From Bordetella parapertussis (lineage in GTDB: Bacteria > Pseudomonadota > Gammaproteobacteria > Burkholderiales > Burkholderiaceae_C), in the NCBI GenBank assembly GCA_945870575.1, contig CAMBSK010000024.1, forward strand, positions 1 to 42,390: a stretch of DNA of 42,390 nt, read 5' to 3'. A model generated the notes under the pieces. It searched no databases. It saw nothing but the letters and a program-made list of their open reading frames with translations, and was not told the DNA's origin. Within the stretch, counting starts at the first letter, position 1, and every line of letters starts with the position of its first letter. A program made the translations under genes and the position numbers. Below, piece after piece: positions 8,058 to 19,027 of this stretch.

Positions 8058-9760
8058 CGCCATAACCATTCGCCCGGCCTGGCGATATTGCCTGCATTCA
8101 CTTGACCGGGTTTCAAGCGTTGCTCTATGTCCCAGCGCATGGCGATGCGCTCACAGCGCAGCTGAGTTTCGCAAGGCAGTTCAGCCGCGCCGGGTGTACG
8201 CGCAACAATGAACCAAGTGCCCGGGGAAGTCTCGCTTCCTTCGCTGAACGCATTCACCCTGGCCTGATCAGGCACAAAGCGGTTGTTGCCCGGCAGTAAA
8301 AATTGGAAGCGGTCGAATTCACCATTAAAGGCTTCGGGAACCCAGACAGTCTCTGACAGCGGTCGCGGCAAAGCCTGCCCCTGAAAAGCCACACGTTCGC
8401 CGTACAGGCCGTGCAGCAAGGTGTTCAAGCCCATGAAAGCCAGCAATGCGCACAGCAAGCCGGTGTAGGCATGCGAGTGTTTAGACAGAAAAATGGAGAA
8501 GCAAAGGATGAGTGTGGCAAACAGGCACAAGCCCAGCCACACTGCCCAGACATCCGGCAGCAAACCCAGCGGACGGGCATGCCAGCCCAGCCAGGCAAGC
8601 ACCGACAACATCAGCAGCGACAAGACACCTATTGCCAACGACGTGGTTTTGGAAACCGACTGAATATGCAAGCCCATCAGCACGGCCAGCGCCGGCATCA
8701 GCGGCAACAGATAACGGCTGGAGCGCTGGCTCGGCAAAATAAAAACCACACACCACACCAGCATCCACACCAGCAAAGCTGAGTTCAGCGGCTTACTTGT
8801 CGAGCGCTCAGCAAGTCTGCGCTGCCGCCAGAGCAGACCCGGCAATGCAAGCAGCACAGGAAACAGCAAGCCGGTGTTTTGCAAAGGCGCGCTCAGATAA
8901 TCACCTGAACCGCGCCAGCTGAACAAATATGACCAATAACCTTGCGCATCATTCATCTTGCCGGCGTTTTCACGCTGCACAAACTCACGCCAGACTTCCT
9001 GCGGTTGCGGATCAATCAGCAACCAAACCGCAAACAGGCCCAGCGCCAGCACACTCATCCATGCGGTTTGCGCTGTGCAGACGGCCACGGCCCGCCAGGA
9101 ACGGCGGGGTTCAATCAGCAAACGCAGCAAGCAAACACCGGCTGCCACCGGCAGCACCAGCGCAAACGATTTATAGGCCAGCCCAAGACCTGTGAGCAAG
9201 CCGAGTAATGTCCACCACAACCATTCGACCGGCGTATTTCTGATGTGACATTGACTGGTATCTGCAGCACGCCACAGCACAAAACCCGGCGCCAGACTGA
9301 ACCAGAACATTTCCGGTGCCGTGGTGAGATAAGGTCTGCCATAACGGAACGTGCCCCAAGACAACAGCAGGCACAGCACTGCAAAGGCCGCAGTTCGCCA
9401 CTCGCCCAGCCAGCGGTGCAACAACAAGCTCATGCCTGCGCTCACCAGTGTCAGGTAGATCAGGCTGGGCAAACGCAACAACCACAACTGCCAGTCCTGG
9501 CCCCAGCCGGTGATCACCATGCTTTGCCAAAACAACAGGGGCGGCTTGGTGTTGCGCATGTCATTCAAATCAGAGACCAGCGGCAGCCACTGGCCACTGG
9601 CCGCTGTCAGCCTAGCGATATGGTTGTAGACCATCTCATCGCCATTACTCGGCATGTACAAGTTATCCATGCCCCAGGCATAAAGCACAGCGACCAGCAA
9701 TACCGTCAACCACAGTATCCGGGTGGAAGGCAGCAGTTGCTCGGATGCCGGAGTTTTCAT
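8030..9760 (-). CDS. ArnT/PMT-like membrane glycosyltransferase
   Basis: A 576-residue polytopic protein of the PMT/ArnT superfamily, GT-C fold enzymes that move a sugar from a polyprenyl-phosphate carrier to lipid A, a glycan or a protein on the periplasmic face. After the first membrane segment comes SNGDEMVYNHIARL, with the acidic residues expected in the first periplasmic loop, and later MRNTKPPLLFW, matching the TKPPL signature of ArnT-like proteins. Roughly ten or more hydrophobic segments precede a hydrophilic C-terminal domain. I chose the ATG at 9760 because it overlaps the upstream stop as ATGA. Substrate unknown; its GtrA neighbour supports polyprenyl-linked sugar work. Confidence 0.85.
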   Translation of the reverse strand: MKTPASEQLLPSTRILWLTVLLVAVLYAWGMDNLYMPSNGDEMVYNHIARLTAASGQWLPLVSDLNDMRNTKPPLLFWQSMVITGWGQDWQLWLLRLPSLIYLTLVSAGMSLLLHRWLGEWRTAAFAVLCLLLSWGTFRYGRPYLTTAPEMFWFSLAPGFVLWRAADTSQCHIRNTPVEWLWWTLLGLLTGLGLAYKSFALVLPVAAGVCLLRLLIEPRRSWRAVAVCTAQTAWMSVLALGLFAVWLLIDPQPQEVWREFVQRENAGKMNDAQGYWSYLFSWRGSGDYLSAPLQNTGLLFPVLLALPGLLWRQRRLAERSTSKPLNSALLVWMLVWCVVFILPSQRSSRYLLPLMPALAVLMGLHIQSVSKTTSLAIGVLSLLMLSVLAWLGWHARPLGLLPDVWAVWLGLCLFATLILCFSIFLSKHSHAYTGLLCALLAFMGLNTLLHGLYGERVAFQGQALPRPLSETVWVPEAFNGEFDRFQFLLPGNNRFVPDQARVNAFSEGSETSPGTWFIVARTPGAAELPCETQLRCERIAMRWDIEQRLKPGQVNAGNIARPGEWLWRQEWLLRLR

Positions 9761-10275
9761 TCCCGGGGCGTGACTGGCTTTTGACGGAAAGTCCACCAAT
9801 CGTTGGTCAGGTAATTGCTGACACTGGCTACCAAAATGGACAAGACATTGGCAAGCAGGTAATAGATGTAAGCCGACAAAAACAAGGTCAAACCATATTG
9901 AATCAACATGCCCAACCAGCAGGACAGCGCGTATTTCACAAAACGTTTGCCGGTTGACCGGTCCATGGCCAGTCGCGCAACCGGTTCGTCAAGCAAACGG
10001 TCAGCCCAGGTCCACAAGCTGTTCCAAGCGAAGTTATTTAACGTGGCCACGGCAATGGCAAATACCAGCGCCAGCGACAAACGCCATGACTTGTCAGCAA
10101 TCAACAGCGGCAACACCCATTCCTGCATGGCAAACAGAACGGCGATATTGACCACGGTGCCAGATGCGCCGACAGTGGCAAATCGCAGGTAACGCCATCT
10201 GAAGATACGTTGCAACAGCGGTTCGGCACGACGCAGCCATGCAGGCAGCACGACAGGCAAAGGCATGTCAGACAT
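9757..10275 (-). CDS. GtrA-like family membrane protein
   Basis: About 172 residues with four hydrophobic segments and the GtrA pattern: YLRFATVGASGTVVNIAVLF in the first segment, NNFAWNSLWTW after the second, and LTNDWWTF at the C-terminus. GtrA-like proteins are thought to help flip or present polyprenyl-phosphate sugars across the inner membrane for GT-C enzymes, which fits the adjacent ArnT-like gene (ATGA overlap). The start is uncertain: ATGs at 10284, 10275 and 10266 all lie around the stop of the upstream gene at 10268. None has a strong ribosome site, so coupling is likely. I give 10275 as a compromise. Confidence 0.85.
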   Translation of the reverse strand: MSDMPLPVVLPAWLRRAEPLLQRIFRWRYLRFATVGASGTVVNIAVLFAMQEWVLPLLIADKSWRLSLALVFAIAVATLNNFAWNSLWTWADRLLDEPVARLAMDRSTGKRFVKYALSCWLGMLIQYGLTLFLSAYIYYLLANVLSILVASVSNYLTNDWWTFRQKPVTPRE

Positions 10276-11506
10276 AGGCGGCATCCCGGGGCTCACACAA
10301 CTCAAGCTGTGTCAAAGCCAGATCAAGCACCTGTGCCGGCAGAATTTGCTTTAAGCATTGGTTGTCACCATCGCAAGGCGTGGCCCGGTGGTTGTAGGCA
10401 GTCACACAGGGTGAGCAGGCAACATGGCTTTCCAACGCAATCGCCCGGGGTGTCAATGGCCCGTACAAAACGCTGGTTTCGGGACCGAAAAACATCAAGG
10501 TGCGTATCGGCGTCAGGCTGGCGAAATGACCAGGGCCGCCGTCGTTGGTGATAAGTAAATCACTGTGAAAAAACAAGCGTGTCAAAGCTTCCAGATTTTT
10601 GGTGTAGCCTACAAAGTTCAAACAAAGCACATGGCCGCATTCCGCTTGAATGGTGTGCGCCAGCACCTGGTCTTCAGGCAAACCAATGATGCCTACGGCG
10701 TATCCCAGTTCGCACAAGGCTTTGGCCAGCGCCGTGTAGTACGCCACCGGCCAGGCGCGTATGGGCAACAGGCCGCCGCCTGCATAAAACAAAATTCTTT
10801 TTTCTGCTTTCATGAACAACGGGTAATCGCGGCGCAAGTCGCGGGTGAAAGAGGCCATGTCGCCGCTGCTGAAATGCACTTGCAAGCCCGAGTCCTGCGG
10901 TTTGAGGGTCAAAGGCATGGCTTTGGTGCGCGGCACGCTAGCGCCGGACAAGGCGTAGACCAGCGCCATGAATTGCAGGGTGATATGCCGGTACGGGTTG
11001 TAGGGAATCGCTGCGTTGAAAAAGGATCCTCGGTACAAACCTTCCTGGGTATGCGGCGTGAAACCGGCGCGCAATCTGGCACCGCATCCATAGGCCAGCA
11101 AAGCGCTGATGCGTGAAAACAGTTCGCAATCTATCACTGCGTCCAATTTCAAACCGCGCAATCGCCAAAGCACGCGTCCCAAATCCCCTAACAAGCTGAA
11201 CAAGCCGCTGTCGTCAATGCCGTGCAAATGGGTTTCAGGCGCCAGGCCCAGCAAGCGAACCACTGACTGGTTGCGCTTGAGTTGCAAAATATGGATTTCC
11301 GCGCTCGGGTGGTTTTTGCGGATCTGGGTAAACATGGGGCCGGCCAGCACCATGCTGCCCATTTCGGACAACATGATGACCAGTACTTTTTGAATTGGCT
11401 CAGACGGGTTCGGCGTGCGGCCAAAGCACTTGTCCCACAGCGACACCATGCCACATAAGAGAGGTCCGGCCCAGGCGTCGATTCGGCGTTGCGTATTTAT
11501 ATTCAT
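10268..11506 (-). CDS. glycosyltransferase family 9 (heptosyltransferase-like)
   Basis: The 412-residue protein has the two-domain GT-B layout of family 9 enzymes, which transfer heptose or related sugars from nucleotide donors to the LPS core. Near residues 42-60 is KVLVIMLSEMGSMVLAGPMF, the family's N-terminal loop. In the C-terminal half are LFYAGGGLLPIRAWP and TNDGGPGHFASL, equivalent to the donor-site motif (S/T)ND(S/G)GPxH. A Cys-rich tail (HVACSPC, CDGDNQC) is common in this family. It has no signal peptide, so it acts on the cytoplasmic face. It heads the three-gene run with GtrA and the ArnT-like enzyme. Confidence 0.85.
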   Translation of the reverse strand: MNINTQRRIDAWAGPLLCGMVSLWDKCFGRTPNPSEPIQKVLVIMLSEMGSMVLAGPMFTQIRKNHPSAEIHILQLKRNQSVVRLLGLAPETHLHGIDDSGLFSLLGDLGRVLWRLRGLKLDAVIDCELFSRISALLAYGCGARLRAGFTPHTQEGLYRGSFFNAAIPYNPYRHITLQFMALVYALSGASVPRTKAMPLTLKPQDSGLQVHFSSGDMASFTRDLRRDYPLFMKAEKRILFYAGGGLLPIRAWPVAYYTALAKALCELGYAVGIIGLPEDQVLAHTIQAECGHVLCLNFVGYTKNLEALTRLFFHSDLLITNDGGPGHFASLTPIRTLMFFGPETSVLYGPLTPRAIALESHVACSPCVTAYNHRATPCDGDNQCLKQILPAQVLDLALTQLELCEPRDAAYV

Positions 11507-11520
11507 AGTCAGCAGCGGGG

Positions 11521-11526
11521 ATTGTA
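11521..11526 (-). promoter_or_regulatory. possible -10 element upstream of the family 9 glycosyltransferase
   Basis: In the 50-bp gap after uvrA the minus strand reads GACTACAATCCCC, with TACAAT as a -10-like hexamer but no good -35. It would start RNA only a few bases before the glycosyltransferase ATG, giving a nearly leaderless message. No hairpin plus T-tract follows uvrA, so read-through from the liv-uvrA transcript is the alternative. Confidence 0.25.
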
Positions 11527-11556
11527 GTCAGCCCGCTGCGGCACAACGCGCTTGAA

Positions 11557-14500
11557 TCATTGACGCGCCAGAACCGCTTGCAAGGCATGGCCTGTGTGCG
11601 TGCCCAGCTTCACCAGTGCCTCGGGCGTATCAGCAGCCACCACGCGCCCACCGCCGTCACCCCCTTCAGGCCCCAGGTCAATCACCCAGTCAGCTTCGGC
11701 GATCACATCCAAATCGTGCTCGATCACCACCACGCTGTGGCCGCCGTCAACCAAACGGTGCAGCACACGGATTAACTTATCCACATCGGCCATGTGTAAG
11801 CCCACCGTCGGTTCATCCAACACATACAAAGTATGCGGTGCCTGCTGACCGCGCCGGGTGATGTCGTCGCGCACCTTGGACAACTCGGTCACCAGTTTGA
11901 TGCGCTGGGCTTCGCCGCCGCTCAATGTCGGCGACGGCTGCCCAAGCGTCAAATAACCCAAGCCCACATCTTTGAGCAATTGCAAAGGGTGGCTGATTTG
12001 CGTCATGGCAGCGAAAAAATCGACAGCCTCATCGACTTCCATTTGCAACACATCGCCTATGCTTTTGCCGCGCCAGCGCACCGCCAGCGTTTCCGGGTTA
12101 AAGCGTGCGCCCTTACAAACCTCGCACAACACTTTCACATCCGGCAGAAAACTCATTTCAATGGTGCGCATGCCCTGGCCTTCGCAACCCGGGCAACGGC
12201 CTTCGCCGGTGTTGAAACTGAAGCGCCCGGGACCGTAGCCGCGCGCTCTGGCTTCCAGCGTTTCAGCAAACAACTTGCGTACCGTGTCCCAGAAACCGAT
12301 GTAAGTGGTCGGGCAACTGCGCGGTGTTTTGCCTATGGGCGTTTGATCGACTTCCAACACGCGGTCTATGCTTTCATAACCGCTGACCGCGATACAACCC
12401 ACCCACGCCGGGTGTTTGCCTGCCTCATTCGCTTTGCGTCCGGCTTGAGTGGAGCGTTGTGCCACCACCGCGTGCACATTGGTCAACAACACATCACGCG
12501 CAATCGTCGATTTGCCCGAACCGCTGACGCCGGTGACAGCAACCAGGCGCTGCAAGGGCACATCGATGGTGATTTTGTTCAGGTTATGCAAAAACGCACC
12601 TGAGACCTTGAGCATGTCTTTTTTCGGCGTCACCAGCCGCCGCAATTGCATGGGATGTTGCATGGCATGCTTGAGGTAACGCCCGGTTTGAGATTCGGGC
12701 GCGGCCATCAAATCGGCGACCGAGCCTTGCGCCACCAAATGCCCGCCGCGCTTACCGGCACTCGGCCCGATGTCGATGATGTGGTCAGCGCGGCGTATGG
12801 TGTCTTCGTCATGTTCCACCACCACCAGCGTATTGCCTTTGTCGCTCAATATTTTCAATGCATCAAGCAGTATGCGGTTGTCGCGCGCATGCAAGCCTAT
12901 GGTGGGCTCATCCAGCACATAACACACGCCTTGCAAATGGCTGCCGAGTTGCGCCGCCAATCGAATGCGTTGCGCTTCACCGCCGCTGAGTGTGGGCGCG
13001 CCTCTGTCTAGCGTCAAATAACCTAAGCCGACACTTTCCAAAAACTCCAAACGGCTTTGGATTTCAGGCAACAGGTCACGCGCTATCTCGGCTTCACGAC
13101 CACTCAATGTCAATTCCGCAGCCCATGCGCGAATACGCTGCACGCTCATGCGCGCCAACTCTGTGATGGACACACCAGCAAATTTGACGGCGCGCGCCGT
13201 CGGGTTCAAGCGGGTGCCTTGACATGCACTGCAAGCCTGATCCGCCACATCTTCAAGTTCAGGTTCGGCAAAACTTTTTTCACGTCCGCGGTCTTGCGGG
13301 TCTTGCACAGAGTCGTCCAGCGCAGCGCGCTGCTCGCGTGTCAACGCCGTGCCGGTGCCGACACATGAAGTGCACCAACCATGTTTGCTGTTGTAGGAGA
13401 ACAAGCGTGGGTCAAGCTCGGCGTACGAGGTGTCGCACACCGGGCAGGCGCGCCGTGTGGAAAAGGCTTGCAAGCGACCGATGTGAGTGGTGTCTTCGCC
13501 TTGTTCCATGGCTTGGTGCAAACCATCGAGGTCGCTCAACACATGCAACACGCCTTTGCCGTGCTCTAAGGCCGTCATCAAGGCTTGTCTCAGCTCAGCT
13601 TCTTTCGCTGGCTCGACTGTCAAACTGGCCACGGGCAATTCAATGGTGTGTTCTTTGAATCTGTCTAATCTCGGAAAACCGGTGGTCGGCAAAAACTGAC
13701 CATCCACCCGCAAATGCGTGAAGCCGCGCGGGCGCGCCCAATCGGCGAGTTCGGTATACACACCTTTGCGGTTCATCACCAAGGGACTCAGCAAGCCAAT
13801 GTGCTGACCGCGAAACTGCTTCATCAACAAAGCCGCCAAACGGTCCGGGGTTTGCGGTTGTAATGCGGCATCGTCGTGTATGCAATGCTGCGTGCCCAAT
13901 TTCACATAGAGCAAGCGCAAGAAATGCCAGACCTCAGTGGTGGTGCCGACGGTCGATTTGCGTCCACCCCGGCTGAGCCGCTGTTCAATCGCCACCGTCG
14001 GTGGAATACCGTACACCGCATCCACTTCAGGGCGACCAGCAGGCTGCACAATGCTGCGCGCATAGGCATTCAAGCTTTCCAAATAACGCCGCTGGCCTTC
14101 GTTGAACAGTATGTCAAACGCCAGCGTGGATTTGCCCGATCCGCTGACGCCGGTAACCACGTTGAATTGCCCGCGCGGGATGTCCACGCTCAGATTTTTC
14201 AAATTGTGTTCTTTGGCGTTGATGATGCGTATGTTGTTGTTGAGGACTTGGCCCAGGTATTTGGCTGAGGGCTCGGCTGCAATTGCCATCTTTGTATGGG
14301 TTTGACCTTTAGCGACCGGGTTTGCGCCGGGCTCCTCATGCGGCAAGCCAAAATCGTCGCCCGGCGCAAACCCGTCCGCTTTAGATACAAATTGGGTGCG
14401 GGAACCGCTGGCGACACCAGAACCTGAAGCACCACTCTCGTCCTCACCCAAAACGGAAGAAACAAGCAACTGGCCCATGGCCTCCACATACTCACGCAAA

Positions 14501-17500
14501 GCCAAACCGGTGTGCGATGTCTTGTGCTCGCGCAATTGCTCCGGCGTACCCTCAGCCACCAGCAAACCACCACCCTCGCCGCCTTCGGGTCCAAGGTCAA
14601 TCAACCAATCACTGGCGCGGATCACGTCCAAGTTGTGCTCAATGACGATCAACGAATGTCCAGCATCCAGCAAGCGACGCAAAGCGCGCATCAGCTTGGC
14701 GATGTCATCGAAATGCAAACCCGTGGTCGGCTCATCAAATAAAAACAGCACACCTTTGCGGGCTGCAGGTTGACGACTCGACGACGCGGTCTTAGCGGCC
14801 TCAGCCAGAAAACCAGCCAGCTTCAAACGCTGGGCTTCACCGCCGCTGAGCGTGGGCACCGGTTGTCCTAAGCGCACATACTCCAAACCCACATCGACGA
14901 TGGGCTGCAGGGCGCGAATCACGTCCCGGTCATTGGCAAATATTTGCACCGCTTCACTGACGGTCAGGTTCAACACATCAGCCACATTCAAATACAAGGT
15001 CTGACCTGTGCCGGGGTGTTTGCGCTCTATCTTGACTTCCAAAATCTCCGGGCGGTAACGCTGGCCGTCGCAATCCGGACAACGCAAATACACATCGCTC
15101 AAAAATTGCATTTCCACATGCTCGAAACCGGAACCGCCGCAAGTCGGGCAACGTCCGTCGCCGCCGTTGAAGCTGAATTTGGACGCGGTGTAACTGCGTT
15201 GTCTGGACATGGCCGTGTTGGCAAACAACTCGCGCACCGCATCCCATGCGCCGACATAACTCGCCGGATTCGAACGTGCAGTTTTGCCAATCGGCGACTG
15301 ATCGACAAACACCACATCACTCAAATGATCCGCACCCAACAAACGGTCATGGGCGCCCGCACCTTCCGTGCTTTTGCCGAAATGCCGCAGCAATGCCGGG
15401 GCCAGTATGTCTTGAATCAAAGTGGATTTTCCCGAGCCGCTGACACCGGTGACGGTGACCCAGCGTTGCAAAGGAAATTCAATGTTCAGATCGCGCAAAT
15501 TGTGTTCGCGCGCGCCCTCCAAAATCAAACGCGGCGTGGCGTCTGTGACCATGCGCTTTAGACCCAGACCCACTTGTTTGCGAGCACCCAGGTAAGCGCC
15601 GGTCAAGGTGTCTGCATGTTTCAAATCTGCAGGCGTGCCGTCGAACACGACTTGGCCACCGCGTTCGCCCGGGCCCGGACCCATGTCCACAATCCGGTCG
15701 GCTGCCAGCATCACCGCCGGATCGTGCTCAACCACCACCAAGGTGTTGCCTGCGTCCCGCAAGCGCAACATGGCCTGGGTGATGCGATGCATGTCGCGCG
15801 GATGCAAACCGATGCTGGGCTCATCCAGCACAAACAAGGTGTTGACCAGCGATGTGCCCAAGGCCGTGGTCAGGTTGATGCGCTGCACCTCGCCGCCACT
15901 CAGGGTACGGCTTTGTCTGTCAAGGCTCAAATAGCCGATGCCGACATCGCACAAATATTTCAAGCGGGTGCGGATTTCGTCCAGCAACAAATGCAAGGCT
16001 TGTTGTTCAGCTTGCGCATGCGCAGTCAAGGAGGCATCCGACGCCATATAGTCAAAGAACAAGCGCAAGCGATCTATAGGCAGCAACATCATGTCGTGCA
16101 AACACAAGCCCGGCAAGGTTTCTAGTTGATGGCGAGACCAGTTCACACCGCTGGGCAAAAAGCGTTTGCCCGCCGGCATGGCCGCGTCTGCACCGGCCAA
16201 GCTGCCTATGCGCCACAACAGGCTTTCGGTTTGCAAACGCGCGCCATTGCACTCGCCGCACAAGGTGTAAGAGCGGTACTTGGAGAGCAGCACACGGATG
16301 TGCATTTTGTAAGACTTGGTTTCTAGGTATTCAAAGAAACGCTTCACGCCATACCACTGCTGGTTCCATTTGCCGTTCCAGTTCGGCGAGCCATGGACGA
16401 CCCAATGTTGTTGTTCGGTGGTCAACTTGTACCAGGCGGTGTCGCGCGGGATACCTGCGCTTTCAGCGTGCCGCATCAAATCGTCTTGACACTCTTGCCA
16501 GGCCGGTGTTTGCATGGGTTTGATGGCTCCCATGCGCAAGGTGAGTTTGTCGTTCGGAATCACCAAACCGTAATCGACGCCGATGACCCGGCCAAACCCT
16601 TTGCAGGTAGGGCATGCACCAGCTGGTGAATTGAATGAAAACATAGACGGCGCGGGTTCGCTGTAGCGCAAATCGCTGTCCGGGCAATGCAAGCCGGTGG
16701 AAAAACGAAAGGCCTCACCCAAGCTGTCTGTATCTGCCTCTGCTGGCATGCGGTAAGCCGTCATGCGGCCGCTGCCGCGCTGCAAAGCCAGTTCAATCGC
16801 CTCCATGGCGCGCACGTGTTCGACATTTTGCAAACGGAAGCGATCGGCCACCACGTCCAAAACCTGGCGTTTACCGTCTATTTCCGGCTTGAGTTTGGCG
16901 GTTTTTTTGGCTGCCGTGGTTTTTTTTGCGGCTGCCGTTTTTTTGCTTTTGACGGGTATGTCATCGGCGGTGTAGCTGACTTCGCGTTGGGTGTGTATGC
17001 GGGTGAAGCCACTGGCACTCAGCCATGCCTGCAATTCATCGGCACTGGTATTGGCCGGTAACTCCACCGGGAAGGTGATCACCCAGCGCGGGTCGGCGTC
17101 GCTCAAAGCCATGAGCTTTTTGAAAATGCTGTCCGCGCTGTCATGCGCCACCGCCTGCGCGGTTTGTTTGTCAAACAACTGCCCGGCGCGGGCGAACAAC
17201 AACTTTAAATGGTCGTTCAACTCGGTCATGGTGCCGACGGTGGAACGTGAACTGCGCACCGGGTTGGTCTGGTCAATCGCAATAGCGGGCGGCACGCCTT
17301 CGACCTTATCCACTGCCGGGCGGTCCATCCGATCCAGAAACTGGCGCGCATAAGCGCTGAATGTTTCTACATAGCGACGCTGGCCTTCGGCGTACAAAGT
17401 ATCGAACACCAGACTGGATTTACCGGAACCGCTGGGGCCGGTGAACACCGTCAACTCGTTGGTGCGGATGTCTATGTCTATGTTTTTGAGATTGTGCTGA

Positions 17501-17535
17501 CGGGCACCCCGAATGCGAATAAAACCTTGGCTCAT
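11557..17535 (-). CDS. uvrA: tandem (dimeric-form) excinuclease ABC subunit A
   Basis: A 1992-residue protein made of two UvrA-like halves in one chain, about 1-1090 and 1095-1992. UvrA is the damage-sensing ABC ATPase of nucleotide excision repair. Four Walker A motifs are intact (GPSGSGKSS at 33-41 and three GVSGSGKST near 698, 1130 and 1670). Four LSGGE signatures lie near 545, 895, 1516 and 1871, each followed by a DEP Walker B. CxxC zinc modules are present, but the first half lacks the N-terminal CxxC, having LFDKQTAQ instead. A Lys/Ala tract lies near residues 195-215 and a Gly/Ser/Ala linker joins the halves. The start at 17535 was chosen because [16 protein letters not shown] matches UvrA N-termini. 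It begins eight bases after livF. Confidence 0.92.
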   Translation of the reverse strand: MSQGFIRIRGARQHNLKNIDIDIRTNELTVFTGPSGSGKSSLVFDTLYAEGQRRYVETFSAYARQFLDRMDRPAVDKVEGVPPAIAIDQTNPVRSSRSTVGTMTELNDHLKLLFARAGQLFDKQTAQAVAHDSADSIFKKLMALSDADPRWVITFPVELPANTSADELQAWLSASGFTRIHTQREVSYTADDIPVKSKKTAAAKKTTAAKKTAKLKPEIDGKRQVLDVVADRFRLQNVEHVRAMEAIELALQRGSGRMTAYRMPAEADTDSLGEAFRFSTGLHCPDSDLRYSEPAPSMFSFNSPAGACPTCKGFGRVIGVDYGLVIPNDKLTLRMGAIKPMQTPAWQECQDDLMRHAESAGIPRDTAWYKLTTEQQHWVVHGSPNWNGKWNQQWYGVKRFFEYLETKSYKMHIRVLLSKYRSYTLCGECNGARLQTESLLWRIGSLAGADAAMPAGKRFLPSGVNWSRHQLETLPGLCLHDMMLLPIDRLRLFFDYMASDASLTAHAQAEQQALHLLLDEIRTRLKYLCDVGIGYLSLDRQSRTLSGGEVQRINLTTALGTSLVNTLFVLDEPSIGLHPRDMHRITQAMLRLRDAGNTLVVVEHDPAVMLAADRIVDMGPGPGERGGQVVFDGTPADLKHADTLTGAYLGARKQVGLGLKRMVTDATPRLILEGAREHNLRDLNIEFPLQRWVTVTGVSGSGKSTLIQDILAPALLRHFGKSTEGAGAHDRLLGADHLSDVVFVDQSPIGKTARSNPASYVGAWDAVRELFANTAMSRQRSYTASKFSFNGGDGRCPTCGGSGFEHVEMQFLSDVYLRCPDCDGQRYRPEILEVKIERKHPGTGQTLYLNVADVLNLTVSEAVQIFANDRDVIRALQPIVDVGLEYVRLGQPVPTLSGGEAQRLKLAGFLAEAAKTASSSRQPAARKGVLFLFDEPTTGLHFDDIAKLMRALRRLLDAGHSLIVIEHNLDVIRASDWLIDLGPEGGEGGGLLVAEGTPEQLREHKTSHTGLALREYVEAMGQLLVSSVLGEDESGASGSGVASGSRTQFVSKADGFAPGDDFGLPHEEPGANPVAKGQTHTKMAIAAEPSAKYLGQVLNNNIRIINAKEHNLKNLSVDIPRGQFNVVTGVSGSGKSTLAFDILFNEGQRRYLESLNAYARSIVQPAGRPEVDAVYGIPPTVAIEQRLSRGGRKSTVGTTTEVWHFLRLLYVKLGTQHCIHDDAALQPQTPDRLAALLMKQFRGQHIGLLSPLVMNRKGVYTELADWARPRGFTHLRVDGQFLPTTGFPRLDRFKEHTIELPVASLTVEPAKEAELRQALMTALEHGKGVLHVLSDLDGLHQAMEQGEDTTHIGRLQAFSTRRACPVCDTSYAELDPRLFSYNSKHGWCTSCVGTGTALTREQRAALDDSVQDPQDRGREKSFAEPELEDVADQACSACQGTRLNPTARAVKFAGVSITELARMSVQRIRAWAAELTLSGREAEIARDLLPEIQSRLEFLESVGLGYLTLDRGAPTLSGGEAQRIRLAAQLGSHLQGVCYVLDEPTIGLHARDNRILLDALKILSDKGNTLVVVEHDEDTIRRADHIIDIGPSAGKRGGHLVAQGSVADLMAAPESQTGRYLKHAMQHPMQLRRLVTPKKDMLKVSGAFLHNLNKITIDVPLQRLVAVTGVSGSGKSTIARDVLLTNVHAVVAQRSTQAGRKANEAGKHPAWVGCIAVSGYESIDRVLEVDQTPIGKTPRSCPTTYIGFWDTVRKLFAETLEARARGYGPGRFSFNTGEGRCPGCEGQGMRTIEMSFLPDVKVLCEVCKGARFNPETLAVRWRGKSIGDVLQMEVDEAVDFFAAMTQISHPLQLLKDVGLGYLTLGQPSPTLSGGEAQRIKLVTELSKVRDDITRRGQQAPHTLYVLDEPTVGLHMADVDKLIRVLHRLVDGGHSVVVIEHDLDVIAEADWVIDLGPEGGDGGGRVVAADTPEALVKLGTHTGHALQAVLARQ

Positions 17536-17542
17536 ACCGCCA

Positions 17543-18256
17543 TTATTCACCGAGGTAGGCGGCGCGTACTTTCGGGTCATGCAGCAGGGCTTTGGCCTCG
17601 CCTTGCATGCTGATTTCGCCGGATTCCATGACGTAGGCACGCTGCGCCATTTTCAAAGCCCGGCTGGCGTTTTGCTCGACCAGCAGCAAGGTCACGCCCA
17701 AACCTGCCACATCGGCAATCACCTCGAAAATTTTGTCGACCATGAGCGGGGACAAGCCCATGGAGGGTTCGTCCAGCAGCAGCAAACGCGGGCGGCTGAG
17801 CAAAGCACGCCCCATGGCCAGCATTTGCTGCTCGCCGCCGGACAAGGTACCGGCCAACTGCAAACTGCGTTCTTGCAAGCGCGGAAACAAATGGAACACG
17901 CGCTCTATGTCTGTTTGTATGCCTGCTTTGTCGCGGCGCAAATACGCGCCCATTTGCAGGTTTTCCAAAATACTCATGCGGGTGAATACGCCGCGCCCCT
18001 CGGGCACCATGACCAAGCCTTGCTTGACCAGGTCCCAGCTGCCTTGGCCGCGTATGTCACGGCCTAAGTATTCGATACGCCCAGCGGTTGGCAACAAAGA
18101 ACCGGTGATGGCCTTCATGGTCGTGGTTTTACCTGCGCCGTTCGAGCCGATCAGCGACACCAATTCACCTTCGTTGACTTGAAAGCTGACGCCTTTGACG
18201 GCTTGAATGCCGCCATAAGCAACCCGCAAATCGGTGACTTGCAACAAGGCACTCAT
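17543..18256 (-). CDS. livF: branched-chain amino acid ABC transporter ATP-binding protein LivF
   Basis: The 237-residue ATPase shows [16 protein letters not shown], Walker [11 protein letters not shown] (about 37-46), [18 protein letters not shown], the signature [15 protein letters not shown] and Walker [14 protein letters not shown]. The EGRGVFTRM(S/T)(I/V)xENL segment is characteristic of LivF rather than LivG. It works with LivG on the cytoplasmic side of the LivHM permease to import leucine, isoleucine, valine or related compounds. The ATG follows the livG stop directly (TGAATG). The tandem uvrA starts eight bases downstream. Confidence 0.93.
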   Translation of the reverse strand: MSALLQVTDLRVAYGGIQAVKGVSFQVNEGELVSLIGSNGAGKTTTMKAITGSLLPTAGRIEYLGRDIRGQGSWDLVKQGLVMVPEGRGVFTRMSILENLQMGAYLRRDKAGIQTDIERVFHLFPRLQERSLQLAGTLSGGEQQMLAMGRALLSRPRLLLLDEPSMGLSPLMVDKIFEVIADVAGLGVTLLLVEQNASRALKMAQRAYVMESGEISMQGEAKALLHDPKVRAAYLGE

Positions 18257-19027
18257 TCAATGCTCTCCCGTGCCAAGGTAGGCTTCGATGACCTTTGAAT
18301 CGGCTTGCACCTGCGCTGGTGTGCCTTGTGCGATTTGCTTGCCGTAGTCCAGCACAGTGACTGCGTCGCACAAACCCATGACCAGTTTCACATCATGCTC
18401 GATCAACAAAATGGTGCGGCCGTCATGGCGGATGCGGTCTATCAATTCACGCAGCTGAACTTTTTCCGTGGCGTTCATGCCGGCCGCCGGTTCGTCCAGC
18501 GCCATCAACTGCGGATCGGTCGCCAGTGCACGCGCAATTTCCAGACGGCGCTGATCACCGTAGCTGAGAGTGCGCGCTTTGTAATCAGCCAAGTCGGCAA
18601 TGCCTACATAGGCCAGCAACTCGTGGGCACGCAGTTCGATAGCCGCTTCTTCAGCGACAAAAGCTTTGCTGCGGAAAATGGCTCCAAGTAAGCCGGAGCT
18701 TGTGCGCACATGCCGCCCGACCATGACATTTTCCAACGCCGTCATTTCAGCAAACAAGCGAATGTTTTGAAATGTGCGGGCAATGCCTGCCTTGGCCACT
18801 TCATGCACCTCAGTCGGCTGATAGGCTTTGCCAGCCAACTCGAAACTGCCTGTATCTGGCGCATACAAACCGGTGATCACATTGAAGAACGTGGTTTTGC
18901 CCGCGCCATTGGGGCCGATCAAGCCATACACCTGACCGCGCTGAATCGTCATGCCGACGTCACTGAGCGCTTGCAAGCCGCCAAAGCGTTTGGAGATACC
19001 TTGCACATTCAACACAGGCGTATTCAT
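18257..19027 (-). CDS. livG: branched-chain amino acid ABC transporter ATP-binding protein LivG
   Basis: The 256-residue ATPase carries Walker A IGPNGAGKTTFFNVITG (about 37-53), the LivG-typical GIARTFQNIRLF, LSYGDQRRLEIARAL as signature, LMALDEPAAGMN as Walker B and LIEHDVKLVMGLCD with the H-loop. Length and motif order are standard for LivG. It pairs with LivF under the LivHM permease. The ATG overlaps the livM stop (ATGA), so subunits are made in coupled fashion. Confidence 0.94.
   Translation of the reverse strand: MNTPVLNVQGISKRFGGLQALSDVGMTIQRGQVYGLIGPNGAGKTTFFNVITGLYAPDTGSFELAGKAYQPTEVHEVAKAGIARTFQNIRLFAEMTALENVMVGRHVRTSSGLLGAIFRSKAFVAEEAAIELRAHELLAYVGIADLADYKARTLSYGDQRRLEIARALATDPQLMALDEPAAGMNATEKVQLRELIDRIRHDGRTILLIEHDVKLVMGLCDAVTVLDYGKQIAQGTPAQVQADSKVIEAYLGTGEH

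Noticed and set aside
7391..8065. Second 224-codon frame on the same strand as the Trp-rich membrane gene
   Set aside because: It has no regular membrane pattern and no coupled start; the other frame overlaps the upstream stop as ATGA.
11833..12603. 256-codon plus-strand frame, and others at 14944-15561 and 15574-16125
   Set aside because: All lie antisense to the tandem uvrA and arise from its GC-skewed codons; no recognisable domains.
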